DNA of 64,000 bases from Antedon mediterranea (lineage: Eukaryota > Echinodermata > Crinoidea > Comatulida > Antedonidae): positions 501,001-565,000 of the forward strand of contig NC_092671.1 in assembly GCF_964355755.1 (NCBI RefSeq), given 5' to 3'. The position numbers were made by a program, and so were the translations under genes. The notes beneath the pieces were generated by a model. The model saw only the letters and a program-made list of their open reading frames with translations. It did not search any database and was not told the DNA's origin. Below are positions 11,701 to 22,853 of the stretch, piece after piece; position 1 is the first letter of the stretch; the number at the start of each line of letters is the position of its first letter.

Positions 11701-14700
11701 CAAAGTCCACAAAGCTAAATAAAAAGTTTAAAATTTCTAAAGATTTAATTACGCAGGAAAGAAAAGAAGTTTTTATGAAAATGTTATGGTTGTAAACATC
11801 AAAGACAGGATGTAGTATGTCCTGATAGACATGTATACATTTAAGCTACTAATAACAAAATGAATATGTCAACTGTCATTCTACAGGCTATTGTGTATCA
11901 CAGCATTATAATAAAAGAGGCAAAGAACGCTCTACATTTCAAGTTTTTCAATAATTTTGTTAACGGTAAATTTGTATTCATTTGTATTGTACAGTACATC
12001 TCTTTTCCTTCATAAGAGATATAGAAGATATTTCGCCATGAAAACCTTGGCCATGGAAGATCATAAAATAATGAGTGTAGGCCTGCTGTATAAATATTAA
12101 ATCAATTTCATAAGCATTTTGTTATTTTTTATTCGGTAAAACAAATTCAGATTACAGAAGCAAACGAGTATTGAATGAACCAGAAAAAGATCCAAGATTA
12201 TGTGTACACTAAAGTCTGTTAGACTGTGCTTAGAATGGAACATCATCTTTACTGGTAGATTGCCTTAGTTAAAACGACCGTCCTAAATCCAATAGACACT
12301 GGTAGGTCATAATTCAAAGTTAACTTAATAAATGTCAAAATAAAAAATGATCTTTAATAACAATAATGGTAGAAAAATAAAAAGATTTAATTACAAAATG
12401 TAACATATTGGACTAGACTGCATAATTAGTAACAGCTGCATTGACAAGAATTATAAATAATAACTTAATAATAAATTGATTGAATTAATGGTGAATACAA
12501 ACAAACATCAAACTCAGAACTGTATGTTTATTTTAAAACGCATATCAATTCTTTTATTTAATTAATAGTAATAATAATAATATCCTTTCATTTCATAGTA
12601 CTATAATACAATGGCAGAAATAGGCCTAAGTTCACAATAGACTAAATACATCAGTATGTTCAGAAATCATACTTGAATTGAAATTAACAAAATGGAATGG
12701 CTGCTACGACCACTTTCATCACACCAAGTGCACTTATAATATCCTTCTTGTAAACACAATTGGCCAGAAATTCATTCAATTATGCCTATAGTAAACATAC
12801 AGTGTACAATGTAACCTTACTGTACACTGTATGTTTACTATAGTGTACTGTACAATGTAACCTTACTGTACGTACACTTTAATGTAAAAAACAAAAGAAC
12901 TTAAGGTGTCCCTGAGCACACATGGCGTAAACTACAACATACTTGATACAGTATAGATAGAAGAAAGCAGAAATTCTACCACCTGCTGGTGATACACTGA
13001 CAATAAAATAATAAATATGTGATGAAATGGTGATGAGTGTATATCTGTGAGAATGTGAGAATGTGAGAATGCTGTTCCAACCAAGATAATTTATACCTCC
13101 CTAGTTTATCATACTAGCAGTCTACAGACCTCTTTAGCATTTAAATTTACCGTATATTTACTTTTTAATACCAGTATTCATAATAATGTTATTTTAAGTA
13201 TATACTATCACCGATAAAGCATTGTAATGAGCACACCCTCTAAGAGCAGCCAAACATTGATTTTACAAATACAATTAATTAGCCTACATGTAATTTAAAC
13301 GTAACAGCTGTTGTTTTTTAATTATTCACATTTCATAGAACTATTCGTTTTCATTATCAATTTTGTCAACACGTATGTTGTTACAATGTATTACTGAATA
13401 CAAGCTATAATGCAAATAGGTAGTAATCATATTTTTGTATTTTCTAGGGAACAAAAATTGTATGACAGATGAAATATATACAGTTATAAAAATATTTGGG
13501 ATTTTTCATCTTTAAAAATAGACAACCTACTGCATGAGGAATTAATTACACATAGATTTTACAATGAGCATTTTCCATTTCATTTTAACAAAGAATCACA
13601 TTACGATATACAAAATTTAGTAGCAGATTTTAAATGTACATCTACTTATATATTGTTACGTATATTATCATCTACTTTCTTGCATCTCACAACAAATGAA
13701 ATACACAAGTTACAAGTCTATTTACTTGATCCAGAAAGAAAAAATATCATATCATTATCCGAAAACAATGTAGGATCAGGGAGACTTTCATTAAGGCCAT
13801 GAAAGCCACACAAAATTTAAATAATATATACTTATGTAGACATTGATATTGAAATTTTGACCTTTCCATAAATAAATATACATTTTCTTTCAACTTAATA
13901 AAAATGGTGATACAGAATTTCATCTGAAGAATATTGATTATTATAATAAAGTATGTTTGATATCAACTCATTAAAATAGAATAGAATCACATAATCATCA
14001 GTGAAGCATGACAATCTCATCTCACTTTAACACTCATGCTATCAACTGTTATTGTATGAAGAATCTAATTAATGCAACTTGCCTTTAAGGTATTCTCTTG
14101 CTACAGTTGGCAAATTTATTAATTAATTATCTTTCTTGAAACAAACTAAACTCTGCCAGCTTTCTGTATGATTACAAATTAATTTTAAATGACGATGATG
14201 AAAATTAGCTAATGAATTATTCATTAAGCAGTTTCACAGCTTTCTCAACTACATTATGACTGCAAAAACAGCTTGAATTTGCATTATGTATTCACCTTTG
14301 TATTACAATAAAAAAAGTAAAGTTGTTAAACTGTATTTAAAATTTAATATACTGATGGTATAACACTTTAACTGTACAAATGGAAATATTATCTGTAATA
14401 TTATTAAAATACATGGTAGAATATAACACTGCAAGTGATAGTTATTACTCAAAATACATGGTATAGCACTATACTATAACACTTTAGCAAATAACTACAG
14501 TATGCTGTACTTAAAATACATGGTATAGCACTTAACTAATACTCTAACTAATCTACAATAATTAATTAGGCGATGATACATTATGTTCATAGCTGATAAA
14601 GAATAATGTATAATATTATTATTATTATCACATCCATATGGAATGTTTAGATTGAGCAAACAGATGATTGTTCACTGTCAGCAAATAATACCAAAACAAA

Positions 14701-17700
14701 ACACCTAAATAAACCTCAACATCCACAAATGAGCTATACAAAAAATAGTCCTTATTGATGCATTGTAAAGTTCCTCATATTAATTCCAAATCATGTAAAT
14801 CATTATGGACATACAGTAGAACCATTGGTAAGGAGACAGCTCCAGGACCCAACAAAGTATCCCCTTAAAGGGGATACGTCCAGGACCCAACAAAGTGTCC
14901 CCTTAAAGGGGATACCTCCAGGACCCAACTAAGTGTCCCCTTAATGTGGATGTATATATTTATTCCTTATTCGTTTTACAGGAAAGTGTCAAGTTCAATA
15001 TTGAATATCGAAACGTGGCAAGCTATAGGCGCTTGACCTTTGACAAGATCGCCTAAATTTTATAATTTAAATCTACGATACTTAGTATTGTATATTCAGG
15101 AATAGCCGCTCCATAGTCTCTTTGCTTTTCTTCCTTATATCTTATTCTGATTAACTCAAAATTATTTTTACTAACAAACATTACTATTTGTATGCCTAGT
15201 GTGTAAACATTATTGACATAATTTCATAAACATCTTCATGTCGTACAACTACTCGTAACATTTTTTCTCAACTTTCTATCATCTAAAGTCGTAGTTAGTC
15301 ATGCCTCGGGTCACATTCTATGGTCTCCGTACAGGTAGGCTACTACATCAGTACTTCTATGAATGGATGACTAGCCGGTGACAATAACGCTAGTTAGTCA
15401 TACACAGTACCGTTTTTGATTTTACGATCATTCGGGAAACCACCTCACGACGATAGAACAGTTCATAAAAAGTGTCCCATAGGAGGATGCTACTGTACAT
15501 GAGTACACCAACCATGAATTCATTGTACAGTACGTACCAATACCATAAAAAAACAAAATGATTTAATCGTACTGATCAGTCAGGATGGATACTGATACTA
15601 CTTTTTACAAGGTGTGTCAGTATTAAACTCTGTAAGCTCTATAATAAAAGGATTACTAGATTATTGAGTATGTTGATAGAAATGATGTACAGTATGTTAG
15701 TACTCTATTGTATGTCTCTAGAGCCCCTTTCTCACAGATGTGTCTGCAATATACCGGTACAGTGCTGGCGTCGTGCCGGTATCGTTACCGGCATATACCC
15801 ATTCTCATCGGACTATCGTGCCGGAAATATAACCGGTATATACCGGCTTTCTGTGAGAAAGGAGTCGGGCATATTCGGCCAATAAAAAGTCTCTGACAAA
15901 ATAATTATTGAGGGCGTCCTTTATTGTTATTATTTTTGTCTAGGGATATATGGCGGCGAATGTTAGGTTACAGATTATTATCTTCCTTTATAGCATATTT
16001 ATGCAATACATGCTATGTACAGTATATTGTGCATATATTATACAGGTACAGCAATTAATTAGCCGTCAATCGGCAATCTGTAAAACACCTTAGAAGGCTG
16101 TACAATTTACAAGGCGACGAAGGGTCAGGCTAGTTAGGCACCAACATTAACAAAGAGCTGGCCTAGGCTAGGCCTGCTATAGATTATGCTACAAATTTCT
16201 TCTTGTCCCCTTATTTTAAGCAGCTCTCTTATCTCATTATCCCTCCAGTTCGACATTATTATTGTTAATTGAATTGAATCGGCGCCAAAGTGATACACTT
16301 GACCGCGCAAGGTGTCTGAAGCCTCGACAGGGAACCCCGGAATATAACGGCGTTACGTTCTCACAGAATGCCCGTCTGGCATTGCAGGGAATATCCCTAG
16401 AATATTACTAGGTCTAAAGCAGGTCAAGTCGATGCCGGCATGATGCCAAGACGACCCGTTCTCACAGAAAACCATACCGGCATGGTAATGGTATATTCCC
16501 GCAATATTCCTGGCACTCAGCTCTGTGAGAAAGGGGCTTAGGTACAGTATTGGTTTATAAAGACATCAGCAGTAAGCATAGTTTTGACACAAGTGTTGCA
16601 AAAACTAAAGTATGCTACTTTTAGTCATCATCACAGGGGACCATTATGTAGGCCTACTGTATATGGAATAAACAATTTAGATATTTTTCTATATAATTTT
16701 TACAAATAAGTGAGACAATAAACTAGGTATAAACAGTTTAGATACAGACTCTACATTAATCTCCAAAGACAAAATGAAACTGAAACCTTAATGTACTATT
16801 GTAATAGTCTATTAAAACAGTATAGTATTAATATTCAGATATTATCTGCACTTGCACCATAAACAAGCACAAGTATATTGTATTTTATTTATTATACGGT
16901 TAACTGTATAAATATAATATCTGTGCAAATTTCAAATTGTAAAAATGTTACAAGTTTGAATGTCAAGGTTTTAAAATCTTGTCAAATGATTTACCACTTG
17001 ACATACTGCTGTAAAAATAGGATGAAATTCATTTAAATTATGATGATGAAAACCACAGTGTTGTTAGGCCTAAAGACTACTGAATGAAGGAAGGGTGAAT
17101 AGGACAATGTTGTAGGTATCCTTGACATTAGAGAATAAAACTACCAGTAACTGAATATATCATTGCAGTAAATACCGCACTTTATAATAACCATGTTCTA
17201 AATGATGTCCCTTTACTGAACTAACTGAGTGAACTGTATTTACTAACTGAGTGAACTGTATTTACTAACTGAGTGAACTGTATTTACTAACTGAGTGAAC
17301 TGTATTTACTAACTGAGTGAACTGTATTTACTAACTGAGTGAACTGTATTTACTAACTGAGTGAACTGTATTTACTAACTGAGTGAACTGTATTTACTAA
17401 CTGAGTGAACTGTATTTACTACCTGAGTGAACTGTATTTACTAACTGAGTGAACTGTATTTACTGACTGAGTGAACTGTATTTACTAACTGAGTGAACTG
17501 TGTTTACTAACTGAGTGAACTGTATTTACTGCATCTTATCTAAGCTCAAAGTCTATTATTTATCTAATCTTGACAATATCTAAAGAAAATTGCAAAGTGT
17601 TTTTCTCAGAATTTATTTTACAAATAATGAATTGAAAATTCATTCCTTGAATACATTCATTATTTGTTAAACGTTTTTTCTGCTTTCATCTTAAATCGAA

Positions 17701-19597
17701 TGTTGGAGGGTCATTAAAAATAAATTGTGATACTTGAAATTTGGCTGTGCAGTTCGTGAATCAGCCCAATATTCACTAAATGTTTGCAAAATTCCAAAAA
17801 GCAGATCATGCAATTAGTATCCCAGATTGTAAGGATAAATGAATAAAGCCTATCATGTGACTTGAAATCAACCAATCAAATGGCAACACTTAAATATATT
17901 TGCTACACAAAACCGTATATAGAATTTACAGAACACTTATTGAGAATTTGACGTTTCAATTTATTTGATAATAATCTGAAATTATTTAGTGGATCTACTG
18001 GTATAGAATTTACAATCAAGAAAGATGCAGTAATTGTGCATAGGATACATTACACTGCAATTTCAAACCATGTATTATGTGACTTGAATAATGATATTTA
18101 AATGAATGTATACGTAATGTTTGTACAGTAAACTGCCTGATACTAAAAGATACTAAATCACAAAGAAAAATATAGAAAATCTTTTAGCTTATTTCACACA
18201 GAATATTAAATAAATTTAGAAAGATTAGAAACATTTTTTTGCAGGCAGATTGGTAATATGACCCTTATTGACATTCATACTGGTCATGTGATTATGAAAT
18301 GTACCAGGATGTAAGTAATAATATTACTATGTCATGTCACCTGATGACAACATTGCAACACTACCAATATTGTTCACAACAGGTCGCTTACTGGGGAGAA
18401 CATTTCCCCAAACTGAAGATAATAGGACAGGGTTGAATTGATTCTTACTGAATTTGGTATTAAAAAACAACATTTGATCACAACTATTAAACAGGACGAT
18501 TTGTGTGTTTATTTAGGTAAAATGCACCATAGAAAGCGATTTAGGTTCTATAGGACACGTAGACAAGTAGATAAAGCCCTGCTTTAAAATATGGTCATTT
18601 GAATCTGAATAGAAGTTCACTTCATTATGTAGACACAATAAACACTATACACACTGTAGGTTTACATGGCAGTGAGTGAATTGACCGACCTTTAAAAACA
18701 AAGTATAGTCCAAAACACAAGTGGTTATAAAAATATGGATCAGATAGTATAGTTTGAAACATCTACAGTTTTAATGCATTTGGTCTATTTTAATATATCA
18801 ATGCAAGCATATATATACTGTATATCAATGGTGGAGGGCATTTCCAGGATTATAAAACAGGGGAGCACTAACATACTAATATAGATACCAACAAGAAGTT
18901 TATAATTTGCAGTTGGTAACAAGGTAACAATCCATAGTGCAGGGCCACAAAAAGTGGTGAGGTTGAAACCTTAATCACTCACGGCTACGGTTATTTTAGC
19001 GACAGTAACAAAAACAAATAATTATTAGACATTGTATTGTACAACATAATTTAAGATTTATTAACATTGTATATGTGTATATTGAGATTGTCAATGTGTC
19101 TATTGACATTTTTTATTTACCTATCCATGATAATAATGACTACCAATTACTGTTTTATCTATGTTTGCTTTAATATCTTTTTTCTATTTTGTATATGTTC
19201 ATTCATTATTATCTGAATAAATGTTATCAAAATCTGAATCTGACATTTTAATAAATTGTGGTAAAATTACAGAATAAATACGTTAAATTAATATCAAATT
19301 AAACCTAAAATTGCACTATTAATGTGGATAAATCATTTAATGTAAAAAAGGAGTTGCTAACTATTATACTTACATAAAAACTAACATTTATTATTCTATA
19401 ATCATCATCTCCTGCTCATGGTCATTGACATTTTGGGATTCATACATGTCATCCATGAATTTTACACTAGTCGGCCTAGCCTCAATAGGCAGACTTAGTA
19501 CGTACTTAAAACCACAAAATTACTTTCTACTCACCCAGAATATTACATTGAAAAAGAATAACATAAACTTCACTAATTTCATTCCTCCTTCTGCCAT
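8796..19597 (-). CDS. CD63-like: CD63-type tetraspanin, 230 aa, complete
   Basis: Six exons join in phase 0: 19535-19597 (ATG at 19597), 11373-11561, 10866-11036, 9942-10061, 9223-9306 and 8796-8861 (stop TAA). The protein has four membrane segments (about residues 10-30, 52-72, 84-105 and 197-218), FCGCCGAMKES at the end of the second, and a large extracellular loop with CCG (LECCGTNNYTEW, containing an N-glycosylation site) and SCC plus two further Cys. These are the defining marks of tetraspanins, which organise membrane microdomains. The tail ends NEYEVV, a YxxPhi sorting signal like the GYEVM end of vertebrate CD63, which suggests late-endosome/lysosome cycling. Intron 1 is 8 kb and repeat-filled. 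Family assignment is firm; CD63 orthology is inferred from the tail. Confidence 0.92.
10125..10436. repeat. 62-bp tandem repeat, 5 copies
   Basis: GTCCATTTGATTGGTTTATT recurs every 62 bp from 10131. The copies are nearly identical, and the array lies in a tetraspanin intron just upstream of the CCG exon. Confidence 0.9.
11200..11366. mobile_element. MITE family 1, copy 1
   Basis: Full-length palindromic copy: starts TTAAGCTCTGTCTACACTA and ends with its near reverse complement GTAGACAAAGCTTTA. The centre holds GATATGACATCATCATGTCC. It abuts the donor of tetraspanin exon 2. Confidence 0.85.
12786..12843. repeat. Long hairpin, 22-bp arms
   Basis: CTATAGTAAACATACAGTGT continues into AC, then a 14-base loop, then the reverse complement. 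It is followed by a partial second copy of the loop sequence (AATGTAACCTTACTGTAC). It lies in tetraspanin intron 1. Confidence 0.8.
13470..13801 (+). other. ATG-less open frame of about 110 codons, unrecognised
   Basis: Forward-strand frame open from about 13470 to the TGA at 13799-13801, in very AT-rich DNA where stops should be frequent. The translation is mixed in composition (for example LLHEELITHRFYNEHFPF and HKLQVYLLDPERKNIISL) rather than repeat-like. It starts after a TTTTCTAG acceptor-like site at 13440-13448 but has no initiation codon. It could be a decayed exon, a transposon remnant or chance. It is antisense to the tetraspanin gene, in its intron 1. Confidence 0.3.
14820..14945. 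repeat. 53-bp repeat, about 2.5 copies, with internal inverted repeat
   Basis: Unit TCCAGGACCCAACAAAGTGT followed by CCCCTTAAAGGGGATAC. CCCCTTAAAGGGG is palindromic. A diverged relative, AGGACCCAAAAAGTATCATT, occurs at 39265-39295, so this is a dispersed family. Confidence 0.7.
15721..16537. mobile_element. 817-bp element with inverted ends and CCGG-rich interior
   Basis: Left end GAGCCCCTTTCTCACAG; right end CTGTGAGAAAGGGGCT is its reverse complement. Internal copies of the same end lie at about 15851-15865 (CTGTGAGAAAGGAG) and TTCTCACAGA at 16359 and 16461. Many ACCGG, GCCGG and CCGGCAT motifs make it GC-richer than its surroundings. No coding capacity. Probably a compound or nested MITE. 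Confidence 0.6.
17214..17530. repeat. 23-bp minisatellite, about 14 copies
   Basis: TACTAACTGAGTGAACTGTA plus TTT repeats with only four or five single-base differences. Confidence 0.95.
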
Positions 19598-20309
19598 TTT
19601 GTATGTTTTGTTCCTGTATTATTTTCTTTGGGAATAATTGCACAAATTCTAAAGGAAACTTTCCGTTTTATTCAGTCGGTGGTCGATGATCTTATGACGA
19701 GATGATAAACACCCATATAGAGGGCGGAAATTCAGTGACTAAGATCCACTTGATTTTAATTGATTTTAATAGCGATGACGGCAAACTTCTTAAAAACAAA
19801 TTATTAAATATAATTTTAGTCATTAAAAGAAAATAAAAATCGTTTTATTTGTAACCTATTTTAAATACATCATATTTGTCATTATCAGAAAAGTATCGGA
19901 AATAAAACATGTGTCCAAACAAAACAAATCAATGGGCTAATCAATATCTAATATACTTTGCGGATTAGAGCTGTCATTTAAACGTATTCAATAAGCATTC
20001 TGTTTATTCGAAAGTAAAATGTATAATTGCAACTAGTTTCTGTTATCTAACATTTATATGAACAATTTATCCATAATAAATATAATAGTGAAGCCAAGCT
20101 GTAATATTGAGTCGGCCTCTATGAACTATAGCCGCCTACACTTCTGGTCTTGCAAACACGTCCTCCGGTTTATGAGCCCATATACTGTATTGTTAAAAGG
20201 CTATAATGTTCAATTTACAGTCACTATAAAATTTAACAACCATCCTATTTTTCTACTACACTTCTCAACTGAAAAAAATTAGAATATTACGGAACTACAA
20301 TTAACATTA

Positions 20310-22410
20310 CAGCACATTATTTCTTAGTTAATTACCGGTACATGACTAACATGGAAGGATATTATGTAATTGAAATATTCGCGCTCTAACAACACGGAAT
20401 TTATTTGGTATGCAGTCATATGATAACTAAATAGTAACTATACTTTAAATGTTAATGTCCAAATTTACAATGCTCACATGATTTGAACGTGAAATAGACA
20501 CAACGTTCCGACAAATCAACTATTGTTGAATATTACGTCATATCTAAATTAAACTTTTTTAAACGATTTCCGCCCTCCCCGGACTTGTAAATTACAGTAT
20601 ATATTAATTACAATTATTACGATATTTGTTTTTTTTATCGATATCATATCTCTGGCGCAATATCTTACAAGAACTTATTTGCGTTTTAACACCAACTGCG
20701 CCTGGAACGAATCGCAATGTTCTGTTAATAAATATTGCTCGTGAGTGACTGACAATGACAAAGTAATTGAAATAAGTAAGTAATAAGTAATAAGCACATA
20801 TCAGTCATCCAGGTACCAGACCACGCAAAACAATATTACTTTCTAGATCGTGGATGAACTGTAATTCTTCGATTCGAAGGTTGATTTTAAATCCAAATTG
20901 TCAACTATTATAATCTAATGCATTACTGTAGGCCCTATAATCGTTAAATATTAGGGCCGTGAATGTCTCCATCTGCGTAATAATGCTTGATTCCCACTAG
21001 AGACGCAACGCAAGGACGTAAGCGAATTGACTGAAGCGTGATTCCCACTAACGACGCAACACAAGGACGTAACGCAACGCAAGTGAATTGACCAATCACA
21101 AGCGATGGCTTATTCGCTTGTGATTGCTAACTGTCTATAACTTCGCTTGTCATTGGTTAAAACGCTTGCGTTGCGTTTACGTCCTTGCGTTACGTTCTAG
21201 TGGGAACCAAGCTTAATCAAAAGCGATGGATTAGTTTAACAGTTGCTCGTGTTAATAAATTCGCTTGCGTTTTGGCTTACGAGAAACAAGCTTTACCAAC
21301 CAGACCTCCCGCGGGGACGAAGGTTCGTAGGTATCTGTTATTACCAGTTGCGCCTCTCGCACCTCTCGTACGGACAATGTGACGTAAGAGAAATGTATAA
21401 GCAATGGGTGTACAGTATATTATTTAATTATTGACCATCGCAATTAAGTCGAAACAGCATATTATTTCTTAGTTAATTACCGGTACATGACTAAACATGG
21501 AAGGATATTATGTAATTGAAATATTCGCGCTCTAACAACACGGAATTTATTTGGTATGCAGTCATGATAAATAAATAGTAACTATACTTTAAATGTTAAT
21601 GTCCAAATTTACAATGCTCACATGATTTGAACGTGAAATAGACACAACGTTCCGACAAATCAACAATCGTTGAATATTACATCATATCTAAATATAACTT
21701 TTTTTAACGATTTCCGCCCTCCTCGGACATAGAAATTACAGTATATATCAATTACGATTATTACGATATTTGTTTTTGTTTATCGATATCATATCTCTGG
21801 CGCAATATCTTACAAGAACTTATTTGCTTTTTAACACCAACTGCGCCTGGAACGAATCGCAATGTTCTGTTCATAAATATTGCTACACGTGAGTGACTGA
21901 CAATGACAAAGTAATTGAAATGACGTAATAATCACATATCAGTCATCCAGGTACCAGACCACGCAAAAAAATATTACTTTCTAGATCGTGGATGAACTGT
22001 AATTCTTCGATTCGAAGGTTGATTTTAAATCAAAATTGTCAACTATTATAATCTAATGCATTACTGTAGGCCCTATAATCGTTAAATACTAGGGCCGTGA
22101 ATGTCTCCATCTGCGTAATAATGCTTGGTTCCCACTAGAGACGCAACGCAAGGACGTAAGCGAATTGACCAATCAAAAGCGATGGATTAGTCTAACAGTT
22201 GCTCGTGTTGATAAATTCGCTTGCGTTTTGGCTTACGAGAAACAAGCTTTACAAACCAGACCTCCCACGGGGACGAAAACGAAGGTTCGTAGGTATCTGT
22301 TATTACCAGTTGCGACCTCTCGTACGGACAATGTGACGTAAGAGAAATGCATAAGCAATGAGTGTACAGTATATTATTTAATTATTGACCATCGCAATTA
22401 AGTCGAAACA
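20310..22410. repeat. Direct tandem duplication of about 1 kb
   Basis: Unit 1 (20310-21454) and unit 2 (21455-22410) both start at AGCACATTATTTCTTAG / AGCATATTATTTCTTAG and end with TTGACCATCGCAATTAAGTC. They align along their whole length apart from about 190 bases present only in unit 1, within the element at 20986-21216. Confidence 0.85.
20986..21216. mobile_element. MITE-like inverted-repeat element
   Basis: Begins CTTGATTCCCACTAGAGACG and closes with ACGTTCTAGTGGGAACCAAG, an imperfect inverted repeat, with repeated CGCAACGCAAGGACGTAA blocks on both strands. In the second duplicated unit (around 22128) only the left end survives, which suggests internal deletion by recombination between the repeated blocks. 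Confidence 0.6.
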
Positions 22411-22853
22411 ATCCAAAAATTCATCTTTTGAAAAAAATTGACTCTTTGAAGAAAACATTACTGACAATAGATGTTATGTTGCTAAGCCTCAAAGCTCTAA
22501 AATAATATAATTTGTCGCACTTCACGGTCTCCAATATTGGCCAGGAATATTCAGAATTTGGATAAGGATAATATAATCATGGGAGAGTGGAGGAAGTAGA
22601 TGTAAACATTTACAAGCAAATTAAGTTAAATCAAATTCATAATCAAACACGACACAGTTGTCATTAATAAGATCTTGTAATTAAGTGTTCTCCATATTTA
22701 CATATCAACCAGCGCCATTGCCCTGTACTCCTCCATAGTAAACCAATTAACTTCCAATTCAACATTTAATATTTTTAAAATCTATTTAAAAATAAATATT
22801 TTATAAAAATTTAAAGATAAAAAATATTCTAATTTCTTTTTCAGAACCAAATT

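Larger units (their letters stand above)
11562..19534. other. Tetraspanin intron 1 (8 kb)
   Basis: No additional exon of the gene is seen. It holds a hairpin, the ATG-less open frame, a 53-bp repeat, an 817-bp MITE-like element and a 23-bp tandem array (all listed). The remaining sequence is low-complexity AT-rich DNA. Confidence 0.6.
19598..22853. other. Intergenic region between tetraspanin start and CCDC14-like stop
   Basis: 19598-19760 is the likely tetraspanin 5' UTR and promoter, with TAGAGGGCGG at 19718-19727, 121 bases above the ATG. 20310-22410 is a tandem duplication (listed). No gene is seen in the rest. Confidence 0.5.

Noticed and set aside
15664-15896. Two overlapping 60-70-codon plus frames
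   Set aside because: They fall inside the CCGG-rich MITE and have no gene-like context.
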